DNA of 64,000 nucleotides from Roseihalotalea indica (GCF_022458895.1 NZ_JAINFL010000012.1:136393-200392), one strand, 5' to 3'. Counted from the stretch's first letter, positions 40,403 to 50,103 are shown. Program-made: numbers and translations. Notes: generated from the letters alone by a model not told the origin.

Positions 40403-41644
40403 CTAGAGGAAATCTTTCACATCGGTGCGGGCAGCAATAATGGCCGGGCGGTAAGACGCTAGAAAAGTAATAAGTGAAATACTGAGAGCGGTATATAGAA
40501 AATCAGTTACCTGCATTTTTACCGGGTAGGCATCTACGATAGCCGTTTGCATGCCCATTGATACGATCCCGAAGGTCTGTTGTGCCCAGCAAATAATAAC
40601 GGCCCCCACCAATCCGGTAATGGCCCCAATCAGCGCGATGATGGTGCCCTCCATCAGAAAAATAGATTTGACGGTGCGTTGGCGAGCCCCTAAGGCAAAG
40701 AGCATGGCAATGTCTTTCCGCTTGTCGATAGCGAGCATAGACAGTGAGAAGAAAATATTGAAAGAGGCAATGGCCAGAATAAACGAAAAGGTTAGGTAGA
40801 CAAATAATTTTTCAATCTTCACGGCACGCAGCAGGCTGGCGTGTTGTTCGTCGCTATTGAGCACATCATACTGAGAGGCATCCAACAGTTTTTCCAACCG
40901 GCTTTCTACTTTACTGATTGACACACCGTCCTGCGTTTTAATTTCCAGAGCGGTGCGTTCATTATCGTAATCAAACAGAGCCTGGGCAAAATCAAGAGGC
41001 ACTATTACATAGCTGGCATCATATTCTTTTTCGTTGGCAAAAATGCCACCCGGCATAATGTTCTTACGCCGGAAGTAGCGCGTCATAGGGTCTGGGTTGA
41101 ACCCCCCGCCGGTGCTGGCCTCTTGTCGGGGCGTGAATATCTGCATGGCGTAGAAATCATTAGTGGGGGCAATAGATAGGGTATATTGCACTCCTCGGCC
41201 CATGATGGCATAGTTGATATTCCCTTTTTTCAGCACCACATCTCCGTGTACCATGGCCCGGTCAAGGCGTTGCTGCTCAATAAAGTTATCACTAACCCCT
41301 TTAAGCTTTACAATCATAGACGCGTCCTGATAGCGAGCCATAGCATTATCTTCAATCACCTGGGTGACTACCTTAACTCCTTCCACCTGCTGAATCTGCG
41401 CCAGCAACGAGTCAGTTATCAAAAATGTCTTTACCTTCTTGGGAACAATCTTAATTTCCGGGTCAAAGGTGCTTTTAGATTCTTTGATCAGATCTTCTAA
41501 CCCGTTAAATACCGATAGTACAACAATGAGCGCCATTGTTCCCACAGCCACTCCCACCATTGAGATATTGGAGATGATCTGAATGAAGTTTTTCTTCTTC
41601 TTAGATCGGAAGTACCGCCGCGCAACCAGAAAGGGGAAATTCAT
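40403..41644 (-). CDS. LolC/LolE-like ABC transporter permease (FtsX family)
   Basis: A 413-residue inner-membrane permease. It starts with the family hallmark FLVARRYFRSKKKKNFIQIISNISMVGVAVGTMALIVVLSVFNG, has a large periplasmic MacB-PCD-like domain (about 50-265) and ends with three membrane segments of the FtsX domain (FIL AIASFNIFFSLSMLAIDKRKDIAMLFALGA region). It probably works with an ATPase encoded elsewhere to release lipoproteins to the outer membrane. No ABC ATPase gene is adjacent. A word-like repeat region separates it from rbfA upstream. Confidence 0.9.
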   Translation of the reverse strand: MNFPFLVARRYFRSKKKKNFIQIISNISMVGVAVGTMALIVVLSVFNGLEDLIKESKSTFDPEIKIVPKKVKTFLITDSLLAQIQQVEGVKVVTQVIEDNAMARYQDASMIVKLKGVSDNFIEQQRLDRAMVHGDVVLKKGNINYAIMGRGVQYTLSIAPTNDFYAMQIFTPRQEASTGGGFNPDPMTRYFRRKNIMPGGIFANEKEYDASYVIVPLDFAQALFDYDNERTALEIKTQDGVSISKVESRLEKLLDASQYDVLNSDEQHASLLRAVKIEKLFVYLTFSFILAIASFNIFFSLSMLAIDKRKDIAMLFALGARQRTVKSIFLMEGTIIALIGAITGLVGAVIICWAQQTFGIVSMGMQTAIVDAYPVKMQVTDFLYTALSISLITFLASYRPAIIAARTDVKDFL

Positions 41645-41931
41645 TATTCAATAGTTCGATTGCTCAATTGTTAATTGTTGAATTGCTAAATGGCTGATTG
41701 TTGATTGGTTGCAGGTTTTAAGGTTACAAGTTTAGAGCTGCCGGGACCTGTTAGTTCGAAATTCAAGGTTCAGAGTTTTTAGTGCTTAGTTCAAAGTTCA
41801 AGGCCGCCGGGCATGGTTACTAGTTGCAATGTTACTTCGCTTCCGACTTCCTGCCTCCTTTCACTCCCTGCACCAACCTCCTTGCTCCTAGCCATTTACC
41901 CCTTGCACCACGCTCTAAGCACCTTGCCCTC
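41645..41931. repeat. Word-like intergenic repeats between rbfA and the Lol-like permease
   Basis: The whole 287-base gap is built from recurring words: variants of ATTGTTGAATTGCTAAATGG, TTCAAGGTTCAGAG, TTCAAAGTTCAAGG and two GCCGSCGGGC-containing segments. A pyrimidine-rich part at 41835-41930 (TTCCTGCCTCCTTTCACTCC) follows. Related words occur at 12075-12200, 24060-24120 and 25400-25440. No gene is seen. Confidence 0.6.
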
Positions 41932-42306
41932 TCAATCTTCGTCATCAGCTGGGGGAATATCCAGGTCGGAAATAATTTTGTCCATACGGGCGGCGTAATC
42001 AGCACTATCGTCGAGGTAAAAAACAAGCTCGGGCACTACACGGGCTACTTTGCCAATCCGGTTGCCTAGCAGACGGCGGATCTCGCTTTTTTTGTATTGG
42101 ATAGTATCCATTAGTTGCTCTTTTTGCTTGCTGAGCATAAAACTGAGGTATATTCTAGCTAATCCCAGATCGGGACTCACTTGTACGCGCGATACCGTCA
42201 CAAAATCAGTTGTGCCTAACAGAGAGGCTGCATTGCGCTGAAAAATCTCACTCAATTCTTTCTGGAGCAACGATGAAAATTGTTTTTGGCGTTTACTTTC
42301 CTTCAT
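41932..42306 (-). CDS. rbfA: 30S ribosome-binding factor A
   Basis: A 124-residue KH-like protein that binds the 30S subunit during late 16S rRNA maturation. The N-terminal helix (RQKQFSSLLQKELSEIFQRN), VTVSRVQVSPDLGLARIYLSFM and IGKVARVVPELVFYLDDS are characteristic. The acidic tail ends PPADDED. Length is normal. It is transcribed away from the membrane protein at 42500, with a shared 190-base promoter region between. Confidence 0.95.
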   Translation of the reverse strand: MKESKRQKQFSSLLQKELSEIFQRNAASLLGTTDFVTVSRVQVSPDLGLARIYLSFMLSKQKEQLMDTIQYKKSEIRRLLGNRIGKVARVVPELVFYLDDSADYAARMDKIISDLDIPPADDED

Positions 42307-42499
42307 AGCATCAATTCGTTACACGCGGTGCGATGTTAAAACGCATCTATTTCGTAAGTTGCGAATGAACAAACATACCATCGTTAGACTACAATTCACA
42401 TAAATCTACGTAAAAAAGTACACGACATTGCGTATACTAAGGTTGATTGTTTCTTTTGCATCTACTTATTAGTGCTGTCAACACTTTAAACAAACCAGA

Positions 42500-43921
42500 G
42501 TGCTCACTTACTTTCGAGTCAATGATCCGTATCGGATACTGGCAGTTTTTATACTTTTAATTCTTATACGGCTTCCCTTTTTACTGACGGGCGATCATCT
42601 TACGTTGCCGGAACTGAACTGGATGCTGGTTGGCGAAAATATGGCTGAAGGCGACCGCCTTTATTTACAGGTATGGGATAATATTGGCCCACTGTCGGCT
42701 TTGGTCTACCACCTGATTGAACTGGTGTTTTCCCGAAGCCAAACCGCCTACGTTATACTGGCTACCTTACTGACTACCTATCAAAGCGTAATCTTTAATG
42801 ATTTTCTGCTTTCCAAGAAAGCCTATCACGAGAATACGTATATCCCGGCTTTACTATATGCTTTGCTTTCCTGTTTCTCTTTTGATTTCTACACGCTCTC
42901 TCCGGTATTGCTGTCATTAACCTGGATTCTACTGGCACTGCGTAACATATTTCATCGTATTGAAAGCCAATCGCGTGATCCGCGCATTCTGAGCACTGGT
43001 ATCTTTATCGGGCTAGCAGCACTCTGCTATCTGCCTAGTTTGATTTATATTATATCAACATTTTTGGCCTATCTGCTTTTTGCTAATGTCTCGCTTCGGC
43101 GGTTTTTATTACTGTTATATGGTTTGGCGTTACCTTTATTAGTAGCCTTCACCTATTTTTATCTGTTTGATGCTTCTTCCGGGTTCACTCAGCAGTATTT
43201 ACTGGCCTTTAGCAATATCTCAAAAGACCCTTATCTAACTAAATGGGCTCTGTTGGCAGTGGGAGCTATTCCTTTGATCTTTCTGCTGGTATCGCTTTAC
43301 AAGCTAGGGCAGTACCGCCGTTATACCAATCAGCAAAGTAAGCTTCAGCAGATTATGATAATTAAGCTTGTGGCAGCTCTGCTTACACTATTTTTTGTAC
43401 GCCAGTTGGCGCCCTATCATTTACTATTGTTTGTTCCACCCATTGCGTTCTTCATCACACATTTTTTGCTGATTATTCGCCGTATACTAATTGCTGAACT
43501 GGTAACCGTGGGGTTAACCGCCTTGCTGATTATGAATGGCTATGCGCTGCTTTTTAATTTTTTCTCTTTTCAGGATTTTACCCAGATCAATAACCTAATG
43601 GTGCAGTCCACGGACTATGATGAACTGGTGACTGGTAAGAAGGTATTAGTGCTGGGGCAAGACCTTAGTGTATATCGAAATGCAGAATTAGCTACTCCGT
43701 ATCTCAACTGGCAGTTGGCTTCGCAGCAGTTGGCAAACCTCAACGACTTCAGAAATGTCTCTGCTATTTATGCGGCTTTCAGCGAGGATATGCCTGATCT
43801 TATTATTGATGAGGTACAGCTGATGCCCCAGATTTTTGAGCGTATTCCGGCTATTGGAAAAGAATACCGGCAGCTTTCGGGCCAGCCGATCTATCAGCGG
43901 GTGCAGGAGGCTAGCAAATAA
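42500..43921 (+). CDS. Polytopic membrane protein, GT-C/DUF6427-like, function unknown
   Basis: A 473-residue membrane protein with about 11-12 hydrophobic segments, translated from a GTG. The first part (FILLILIRLPFLLTGDHLTLPELNWMLVGENMAEGDRLYLQVWDN) has an early extracytoplasmic loop with acidic residues, the layout of GT-C glycosyltransferases and of the DUF6427-type proteins of Bacteroidota. The C-terminal 120 residues are soluble, with VLVLGQDLSVYRNA and LIIDEVQLMPQIFERIP. No catalytic DE/DD pair is convincing, so the function stays open. Its end overlaps the convergent rpiB end by 11 bases. Confidence 0.75.
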   Translation: MLTYFRVNDPYRILAVFILLILIRLPFLLTGDHLTLPELNWMLVGENMAEGDRLYLQVWDNIGPLSALVYHLIELVFSRSQTAYVILATLLTTYQSVIFNDFLLSKKAYHENTYIPALLYALLSCFSFDFYTLSPVLLSLTWILLALRNIFHRIESQSRDPRILSTGIFIGLAALCYLPSLIYIISTFLAYLLFANVSLRRFLLLLYGLALPLLVAFTYFYLFDASSGFTQQYLLAFSNISKDPYLTKWALLAVGAIPLIFLLVSLYKLGQYRRYTNQQSKLQQIMIIKLVAALLTLFFVRQLAPYHLLLFVPPIAFFITHFLLIIRRILIAELVTVGLTALLIMNGYALLFNFFSFQDFTQINNLMVQSTDYDELVTGKKVLVLGQDLSVYRNAELATPYLNWQLASQQLANLNDFRNVSAIYAAFSEDMPDLIIDEVQLMPQIFERIPAIGKEYRQLSGQPIYQRVQEASK

Positions 43922-44345
43922 TCTTACCCACCCGGCGGGCATGCCTCCCGCCTTCAAAAGGAGTTTGTAAGAAGACATCAACTAAGGCAATAGCCTCTTC
44001 CTGTGAGATAAATCGGGCCGGAAGACAAAGTACATTAGCATCATTATGCTGGCGTACCAAGGCTGCTATCTCTTGATTCCAGCAAAGAGCGGCCCGCACA
44101 CCACTGTGTTTATTAGCTGTGATGGCCACACCGTTTCCGGTGCCACACACCAGAATGCCCAACTCATGCTGTTTTTGCTGCACTGATTCGGCTAGCGGAT
44201 GCGCAACGTCCGGGTAATCCATAGAATCCTCAGAGTAGGTACCAAAGTCTTCTACTGAAAGATTTTGCTTAGCCAGATGTTCCCGAATGGCTTCTTTGTA
44301 TGAAAAACCCGCATGATCCGCTCCCAAAGCAATAGATATAGGCAT
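43911..44345 (-). CDS. rpiB: Ribose 5-phosphate isomerase B
   Basis: A 144-residue RpiB/LacAB-family isomerase of the pentose phosphate pathway interconverting ribose 5-phosphate and ribulose 5-phosphate. ALGADHAGFSYKE opens the fold, VEDFGTYSEDSMDYPDVA follows, and the catalytic Cys (about 66) lies in LGILVCGTGNGVAITANK. RAALCWNQEIAALVRQHNDANVLCLPARFI is also diagnostic. It is the last gene of glyA-tatC-rpiB, 12 bases after tatC. Confidence 0.96.
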   Translation of the reverse strand: MPISIALGADHAGFSYKEAIREHLAKQNLSVEDFGTYSEDSMDYPDVAHPLAESVQQKQHELGILVCGTGNGVAITANKHSGVRAALCWNQEIAALVRQHNDANVLCLPARFISQEEAIALVDVFLQTPFEGGRHARRVGKIIC

Positions 44346-44357
44346 ATAGATTAAGAG

Positions 44358-45269
44358 TTAAAGTGCTTCTTCAGCGGCCGCTTCTGCTTCTCGCTTTTTA
44401 CGCAATACCCATCTTGATATATAGATACTGGCCTGATAGAGCAAAATAAGCGGGAATGTTACCAGTAGCTGAGTAACCGGGTCAGGAGGAGTAACGAATG
44501 CAGAAATAATCAGGATGACTACAATGGCATGGCGACGATACAAAACCAGCATGGACGGAGTGATGATTCCTACCTTGCTTAAGAAGTAAACGACAATGGG
44601 CAACTGAAACAATAACCCACAGGCTAATACCAGGGTGATAACAATGGATACGTACGAGGTTATGTCAAATTCATTGAGGATAGTAGGGTCTACCTGATAG
44701 TTTCCTAAGAAGTTTACGGATATAGGCAGCACCACAAAATACCCAAACAGCACGCCAGTTAGAAAAAGCAAGCTGACAAAGAACACCGCCCCCCGGCTCA
44801 GTTTTCGCTCCTGTTCGTACAATCCAGGGCTGATAAAACGCCAGATCTCAAAGAATACGTAGGGGAATGCGGCGATCAGCCCGATAACGGCCGAAGAGTA
44901 GATATGCATGGTAAACTGGCCCGTCATCTTTCGGCTTTGAATGATAAAGGGCATTTTCTCCATGCAGAAAGCATCAGAGCCAATCAGATTTCCGATCTTG
45001 CAAAATTGCTGGAAGGTCCAGAAGTCAACTTTGGTTGGGCCTAAAATTAATATTCCCCACACAAACTCCTTGGCAGCAAAAGCCGCTATGGCAAATACCA
45101 TAATGGCCGCCAGCGAACGAACGATGTGCCAACGTAATTCTTCCAGGTGGTCCAGGAAGGACATTTGCTTTTCGTCCTCAGTTGGTCGATGCTTCTGAAC
45201 CGCATCTTCCCGACGTTCACTTACGCCGTTTTGCTTAGGTTGTAACTGATTTTCGGTGTTCTCTTCCAA
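44358..45269 (-). CDS. tatC: Sec-independent protein translocase TatC
   Basis: A 303-residue six-helix membrane protein, the substrate receptor of the twin-arginine translocase. The conserved FLDHLEELRWHIVRS motif follows an N-terminal charged extension of about 35 residues. FPYVFFEIWRFISPGLYEQERK, the periplasmic loop before FLGNY, and the FVTPPDPVTQLLVTFPL segment are all present. A first-loop insertion with two Cys (FCKIGNLIGSDAFCMEK) is typical of Bacteroidota TatC. It starts 5 bases after glyA; no tatA is seen in the window. Confidence 0.96.
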   Translation of the reverse strand: MEENTENQLQPKQNGVSERREDAVQKHRPTEDEKQMSFLDHLEELRWHIVRSLAAIMVFAIAAFAAKEFVWGILILGPTKVDFWTFQQFCKIGNLIGSDAFCMEKMPFIIQSRKMTGQFTMHIYSSAVIGLIAAFPYVFFEIWRFISPGLYEQERKLSRGAVFFVSLLFLTGVLFGYFVVLPISVNFLGNYQVDPTILNEFDITSYVSIVITLVLACGLLFQLPIVVYFLSKVGIITPSMLVLYRRHAIVVILIISAFVTPPDPVTQLLVTFPLILLYQASIYISRWVLRKKREAEAAAEEAL

Positions 45270-45274
45270 CGTCT

Positions 45275-46576
45275 CTAGATCTTTTCCAAACTACTGTATA
45301 AAGGATATTCGGCCATCAATTGGTTCACTGATTGTCGGATTTGAGCAATTCGTTCGCTATCATCCGGGTGGCTAAGGACATCATCAATAAACTCAACAAT
45401 CTGCTTCATTTCATTTTCGCCCATGCCCCGGGTAGTAATTGCAGCACTTCCTACGCGTATTCCCGAAGTTACAAAAGGTGATTTATCGTCAAAGGGCACC
45501 ATATTTTTGTTAACGGTGATATCGGCTTCACCCAGGGCTTTCTCAGCCACCTTACCAGTGATATCCTTAGAGCGAAGGTCAATTAGCATTTCATGGTTGT
45601 CGGTACCACCCGAAATTACGTAATATCCTCGTTCCAGAAATGCCTCAGCCATCACATGCGCATTTTTGATTACCTGCTGGCAATAGGTAAGAAACTCATC
45701 AGACAATGCCTCTTGAAAAGCAACGGCTTTGGCAGCAATAACATGCTCTAGCGGTCCGCCCTGTGTTCCCGGAAATACGGCCATGTCTGCTAGAGCTGAC
45801 ATAGGGCGAATTTGCCCTTTCGGCGTGGTAACCCCAAACGGATTGTCAAAATCTTGTCCCATCATAATGAGGCCACCGCGGGGCCCGCGTAGGGTCTTAT
45901 GGGTAGTGGTGGTCACAAAATGGCAGTGCGGTAGCGGATCGTTCAACAATTTTTTGGATATAAGCGCTGCGGGGTGCGAAATATCGGCTAATAGAAATGC
46001 ATTTACGCTATCGGCGATGGCCCGCAGTCGTTTGTAATCCCAATCGCGGCTGTAGGCCGAAGCACCGCAAATCAGTAGCTTGGGCTGCTCGCGTTGAGCG
46101 ATGGCCTCTACTTTGTCATAGTCAATATAGCCGGCGGGTACTGCACCGTCTTCTTTTTCTACGCCGTAGAACGAAGGCTGATACAGTTTACCGGAAAAAT
46201 TTACTGGTGAGCCATGAGTAAGGTGCCCACCGTGTGACAAGTCAAATCCCAGAATCTTATCGCCGGGCTGTAATATAGCCAGCATTACGGCAGCATTGGC
46301 CTGGGCACCGGAGTGGGGTTGCACATTAGCCCAGGTAGCGCCAAATAATTCCTTAGCTCGGTCAATGGCGAGTTGCTCTATCTGGTCTACTATTTCGCAA
46401 CCGCCGTAGTATCGCTTGCCGGGTAGCCCTTCTGCATATTTATTGGTAAGTACACTTCCCATAGCCTCCATAACCTGGGGAGAGGTGAAGTTTTCGGAGG
46501 CAATCAGTTCAATGCCTCGCTCTTGTCGTTCTAGTTCCTGTTGAATCAGGTTAAATATCTGCTGGTCTCGTTGCAT
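45275..46576 (-). CDS. glyA: Serine hydroxymethyltransferase
   Basis: A PLP enzyme converting serine and tetrahydrofolate to glycine and methylene-tetrahydrofolate. I prefer the start at 46576 ([14 protein letters not shown]), giving 433 residues; the frame also opens at 46600. [29 protein letters not shown], the [11 protein letters not shown] and AHPAAL-like region, the Schiff-base Lys (about 226) in [14 protein letters not shown], and [11 protein letters not shown] are all hallmark motifs. It heads the glyA-tatC-rpiB operon. Confidence 0.97.
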   Translation of the reverse strand: MQRDQQIFNLIQQELERQERGIELIASENFTSPQVMEAMGSVLTNKYAEGLPGKRYYGGCEIVDQIEQLAIDRAKELFGATWANVQPHSGAQANAAVMLAILQPGDKILGFDLSHGGHLTHGSPVNFSGKLYQPSFYGVEKEDGAVPAGYIDYDKVEAIAQREQPKLLICGASAYSRDWDYKRLRAIADSVNAFLLADISHPAALISKKLLNDPLPHCHFVTTTTHKTLRGPRGGLIMMGQDFDNPFGVTTPKGQIRPMSALADMAVFPGTQGGPLEHVIAAKAVAFQEALSDEFLTYCQQVIKNAHVMAEAFLERGYYVISGGTDNHEMLIDLRSKDITGKVAEKALGEADITVNKNMVPFDDKSPFVTSGIRVGSAAITTRGMGENEMKQIVEFIDDVLSHPDDSERIAQIRQSVNQLMAEYPLYSSLEKI

Positions 46577-46912
46577 AGCCGGTAAAATTAGAGATTTCAA
46601 AAGTACTCGAAGTCAAAGACATTCACAATGGCTAAGGTAGATTCTGTGGTTCTTACACGATTTCTCTCCCATAATGATGACGTAATCCCATTTTGGGAGT
46701 AAAAATTAGTAAAGCCTTCGTAGGTCCTATCTCAAACATATAAATGTCGATGTACTATAATTTTAACATAAAATTTTGAAAGTCAGTGTCTTATGAATTT
46801 GTAATTATGAATATTACATCAATTTAATGTAATTTATTAAGTCGTAGATGAAGAATTGCACAGCATTTGAAACTAAAATCATGAGCAACGGTACAAATCA
46901 TAACTTAGTATC
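46577..46912. other. Intergenic region with AT-rich palindrome and possible 11-codon leader
   Basis: The gap between glyA and the 57-codon small gene holds a perfect inverted repeat ATTACAT (46813-46819) and ATGTAAT (46827-46833) with a 7-base spacer, a plausible operator. An 11-codon frame from 46881 (MSNGTNHNLVS) ends in TGA that overlaps the ATG of the next small gene by 4 bases. A weak promoter-like TTTTG...GAATTTG occurs at about 46772-46801, but its spacing is poor. Confidence 0.4.
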
Positions 46913-47086
46913 ATGAAAAAAAGTACAAACCTCTTTAATCAGCTTCGGAACTTATGTGATGATCTACTGGATGTTAATGCTATGTCAACCCATAATGCCA
47001 TGGTTGCCCAGGAGATGCTGATCAAATACAGACAACAAGCATTACTTACTCAGGCTATGCTATTGTTGCAAAAAAGCCATGATTAA
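46913..47086 (+). CDS. Small hypothetical helical protein (57 aa)
   Basis: A 57-residue frame beginning MKKSTNLFNQLRNLCDDL and ending LLLQKSHD, with an even, protein-like composition and predicted helices throughout; Met and Gln are abundant. It has no recognised family. Support for it being real is the ATGA overlap with a tiny upstream frame, the palindrome about 80 bases upstream, and the absence of any other gene in this 730-base gap. The possibility of chance is considerable at this length. Confidence 0.45.
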   Translation: MKKSTNLFNQLRNLCDDLLDVNAMSTHNAMVAQEMLIKYRQQALLTQAMLLLQKSHD

Positions 47087-47330
47087 CCATATCTCTTACC
47101 TCTAGCATTTAGGCTTTTCACTACATTAATCTTATCTGCCCCACTGCTACATACTACCAGACACCCATATTGGATTGCTACAGTCAAAAATATTTGGTAG
47201 TAAATAATATCTGCACTACGGAGTTTAATAATATCCTTTTTACATCGTATCCCATACATTAGAAGAGGTAGCACATTTTTTTGCAGTAAATATTTTATAA
47301 TTTGCCGGTTCTATTCCCACAATTTTTGTT

Positions 47331-48413
47331 ATGGAACCGTCTACCCTCTCAGAATACCGAAATCGTATTGACCAAATTGATGACCAATTGCTCTCGTTGC
47401 TTAATGAGCGAATGAAGGTCGTCAAACAGGTAGGTGAACTGAAGCGTTCTACCAATTCCATTATCTACCGCCCGGAACGGGAAAAAGCCATTCTGGACCG
47501 GCTTAAAGATCGCAATCAGGGGTTGCTGAACGAGCCGGCTATTGATGCTATCTTCCTGGAAATCTTTGCCGTCAGCCGTAATATTGAACTGCCCGAGCGT
47601 ATTGCTTATCTGGGGCCTAGCGGTAGCTTCTCGCATCAGGCAGCCGAAAGCCGGTTTGGTGCTATGAGTGATTACATGGCTATTGGTTCTATTCAAACCA
47701 TTTTTGATGTCGTAAATTCAGGAATGGCCCGCTTCGGCGTGGTGCCTATCGAGAATAATCAGGAAGGGATGGTGCCTGAAACCGCCGACTGCCTGGCGGA
47801 GTATGATGTGCATATTGTAGCCGAAATTCCGATGTCGGTGCACTTTGCCTTTGCCAGTCAGATTGATCAGCTTTCCCACATTCAGAAAATTTACTCCAAG
47901 GATATTGCTTTCCGGCAGTGCCGAAAGTTTCTGACAGAAGTTCTCAATAAAGACGATGTAGAATTGATCCCGGTAGAATCTACTTCTAAAGCGGCCCGGC
48001 TGGCCAAGCAGGAACCCAACAGCGCGGCTATCTGCTCTAAAATTGCGGCTCAGGAATTTCAACTGCCTATGCTGTTTGAGAATATTGAAGACTCGGCTGA
48101 TAACCAGACTCGCTTCTTCATTATCAGCAAAGATTTTGAGAACCAGCAAAGCAGCGACGATAAGACATCAGTGCTGGTAAAATTACCTCATTCCGACGAG
48201 CCGGGGAGTCTGGCCAATTTTCTGCAGGCTTTCAACCGGGAAAACATAAACATGACCAAGATTGAGAGCCGTCCGGCCAAGCAGGGAAAAAGCTTTAGCT
48301 ATCAGTTTTTTATTGATTTTGAAGGGCACTGGAAGGATGAGAACGTGCAGCAGATTGTATCAGAGTATGATAAGGAGATTAAATGGCTGGGAAGTTACGT
48401 TCGCCTTTGTTAA
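47331..48413 (+). CDS. pheA: Bifunctional chorismate mutase / prephenate dehydratase (P-protein)
   Basis: A 360-residue enzyme making phenylpyruvate for phenylalanine. Residues about 5-85 are an AroQ chorismate mutase (YRNRIDQIDDQLLSLLNERMKVVKQVGELK). Residues about 90-265 are prephenate dehydratase (RIAYLGPSGSFSHQAA, GVVPIENNQEGMVPETADCL, and the catalytic-loop NQTRFFII). A C-terminal ACT domain (KLPHSDEPGSLANFLQAF, MTKIESRPAK) suggests Phe feedback control. Usual ENSxxGxVxxT is ENNQEGMVPET here. It is 60 bases upstream of hemH on the same strand. Confidence 0.95.
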   Translation: MEPSTLSEYRNRIDQIDDQLLSLLNERMKVVKQVGELKRSTNSIIYRPEREKAILDRLKDRNQGLLNEPAIDAIFLEIFAVSRNIELPERIAYLGPSGSFSHQAAESRFGAMSDYMAIGSIQTIFDVVNSGMARFGVVPIENNQEGMVPETADCLAEYDVHIVAEIPMSVHFAFASQIDQLSHIQKIYSKDIAFRQCRKFLTEVLNKDDVELIPVESTSKAARLAKQEPNSAAICSKIAAQEFQLPMLFENIEDSADNQTRFFIISKDFENQQSSDDKTSVLVKLPHSDEPGSLANFLQAFNRENINMTKIESRPAKQGKSFSYQFFIDFEGHWKDENVQQIVSEYDKEIKWLGSYVRLC

Positions 48414-48473
48414 GCTTCTCGAACAAACCGATATAACTTCGCGTTGTATCGTAAAAATTCTACCTCATAGCTC

Positions 48474-49586
48474 ATGAATGCAAAATTAGGAAAAGTAGGA
48501 GTGCTGTTGGTCAATTTAGGTACCCCCAATAGCCCCCGAACGGGAGATGTACGCCGCTATTTACGAGAGTTTTTGATGGATGGGCGGGTAGTAGATTATC
48601 CGCTTATTCCCCGCTGGATGCTGGTAAACCTGATTATTGCCCCTTTTAGGGCACCTAAATCAGCGAAGGAATATCAGAAGTTGTGGGAAGACCGCGGCTC
48701 ACCTCTGAAGTTCTACGGTGAAGATGTACGCGATTTGCTACAGGAGTCATTAGGTGAAGAATACATCGTTACCCTGGCTATGCGCTACCAGCAGCCTAGC
48801 ATCCAAGAAGGGCTGGACGCGCTTCAGAAAGCAAATGTGCGTCACATTGTTTGTATTCCCCTTTTTCCGCAATACGCATCAGCCACCAGTGGCTCAGTCA
48901 TTGACAAAGTGATGGAAATTGTACGCACCTGGCAGGTTATGCCATCCATCAATTTTATTAGTCATTTTCCGGACCACCCGCTGTTTATTGAGGCCCATCT
49001 GGACCGGGCGCGGACGCAGCTAGAAAAACAGGATTTTGATCATGTGCTGTTCAGTTACCACGGGGTGCCCGTGAGCCAGATTATGAAGGGCTCGCAGGAT
49101 AATTATTGTCAGGTGGGTACTTGTTGTAACAAATACCATAAGAAGAATCAGTTTTGCTACCGGGCGCAGTGTTTTCAGACCTCGCGAGTGCTGGCGGAAA
49201 AACTAGGTATTCCGGAAGAGAAATACACCGTTTCTTTCCAGTCAAGGTTAGGACCCGTGCCCTGGATTCGTCCTTACACGGATGAAGTTCTACAGGAATT
49301 AGCAGAAAAAGGAATTAAAAAGGTATTAGCATTCTCGCCAGCGTTTGTCGCTGACTGCCTGGAAACCACCCTGGAAGTGGGAGAAACTTATAAAGAGGAT
49401 TTTCTGGAAGCGGGTGGTGAAGTTTGGCAATTGGTAGAAAGCCTCAACGATCATCCATTGTGGGTAGCGTGCCTGAAAGATCTAGTACTACAAAATACTA
49501 CTTCCGAATCATCCTTGGTTTCGGAAAATATTGAAAAAATTCAAACTTCTACAGCCTTTACGGGTTCTACTACTAAAGTATCATAA
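48474..49586 (+). CDS. hemH: Ferrochelatase
   Basis: A 370-residue class II chelatase that inserts Fe2+ into a porphyrin in the last steps of haem synthesis. KVGVLLVNLGTPNSP opens the fold; the catalytic His (about 196) lies in LFSYHGVPVSQI; SFQSRLGPVPWIRPYT and FSPAFVADCLETTLE supply the acidic metal path. A Cys cluster (CQVGTCC, FCYRAQC) follows the catalytic His, as often in this group. The last 25 residues are Ser/Thr-rich and not conserved. A strong terminator follows. Confidence 0.96.
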   Translation: MNAKLGKVGVLLVNLGTPNSPRTGDVRRYLREFLMDGRVVDYPLIPRWMLVNLIIAPFRAPKSAKEYQKLWEDRGSPLKFYGEDVRDLLQESLGEEYIVTLAMRYQQPSIQEGLDALQKANVRHIVCIPLFPQYASATSGSVIDKVMEIVRTWQVMPSINFISHFPDHPLFIEAHLDRARTQLEKQDFDHVLFSYHGVPVSQIMKGSQDNYCQVGTCCNKYHKKNQFCYRAQCFQTSRVLAEKLGIPEEKYTVSFQSRLGPVPWIRPYTDEVLQELAEKGIKKVLAFSPAFVADCLETTLEVGETYKEDFLEAGGEVWQLVESLNDHPLWVACLKDLVLQNTTSESSLVSENIEKIQTSTAFTGSTTKVS

Positions 49587-49608
49587 GAAACCTGTTTGGT
49601 TTTTGGTT

Positions 49609-49643
49609 AAAGACACGTAGCGAAGGAGTTACGTGTCTTTTTC
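49609..49643 (+). terminator. Rho-independent terminator of pheA-hemH
   Basis: AAGACACGTA (49610-49619) pairs perfectly with TACGTGTCTT (49630-49639) around a 10-base loop, followed by TTTTTC. It lies just before the DUF4286 start, which must therefore be transcribed separately or by read-through. Confidence 0.88.
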
Positions 49644-49656
49644 GTATCTTTACCGC

Positions 49657-49962
49657 ATGATTCTATACAACGTTACCGTCAATGTAGAGCACTCGATTGA
49701 AAAAGAGTGGCTGCAATGGATGCGCACCGAACATATTCTGGATATCATCAATACCGGGTTATTTCAAAATGCTAAAATTTTTCGTTTGCTGAATGTGGAA
49801 CAATCGGAGGGAACGAGTACGTATGCCATTCAGTATTTTGCCAAAAGCCAAGCCGACTTCAAGCAATATGAACAAGAGCACGCTCCGGCCTTACGGGAGG
49901 AGCAACTAAAACGCTTCGGTAATCGCGCCCTGGCTTTTCGCACCCTAATGGAAGAAGTATAA
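49657..49962 (+). CDS. DUF4286 family protein
   Basis: A 101-residue protein of the DUF4286 family, resembling dimeric alpha-beta barrel proteins. The start at 49657 (MILYNVTVNVEHSIEKEWLQWM) is chosen because the longer frame begins inside the hemH terminator stem. EHILDIINTGLFQNAKIFRLL and TYAIQYFAKSQADFKQYEQEHA are characteristic. No catalytic residues or function are known. The short spacing to the terminator leaves little room for a promoter. Confidence 0.85.
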   Translation: MILYNVTVNVEHSIEKEWLQWMRTEHILDIINTGLFQNAKIFRLLNVEQSEGTSTYAIQYFAKSQADFKQYEQEHAPALREEQLKRFGNRALAFRTLMEEV

Positions 49963-50103
49963 AAAATGTACAATGAGCAGGGTGCAATGAGCATTGAACT
50001 CTGATATACGTCATCCCGAAATTTATAACAGAAGAGATGTTGCTAAACTCAATTGCACTTGTCTGCAAATAGCACTTTTCAGTCCGGTACCAACAGTCCT
50101 ACT

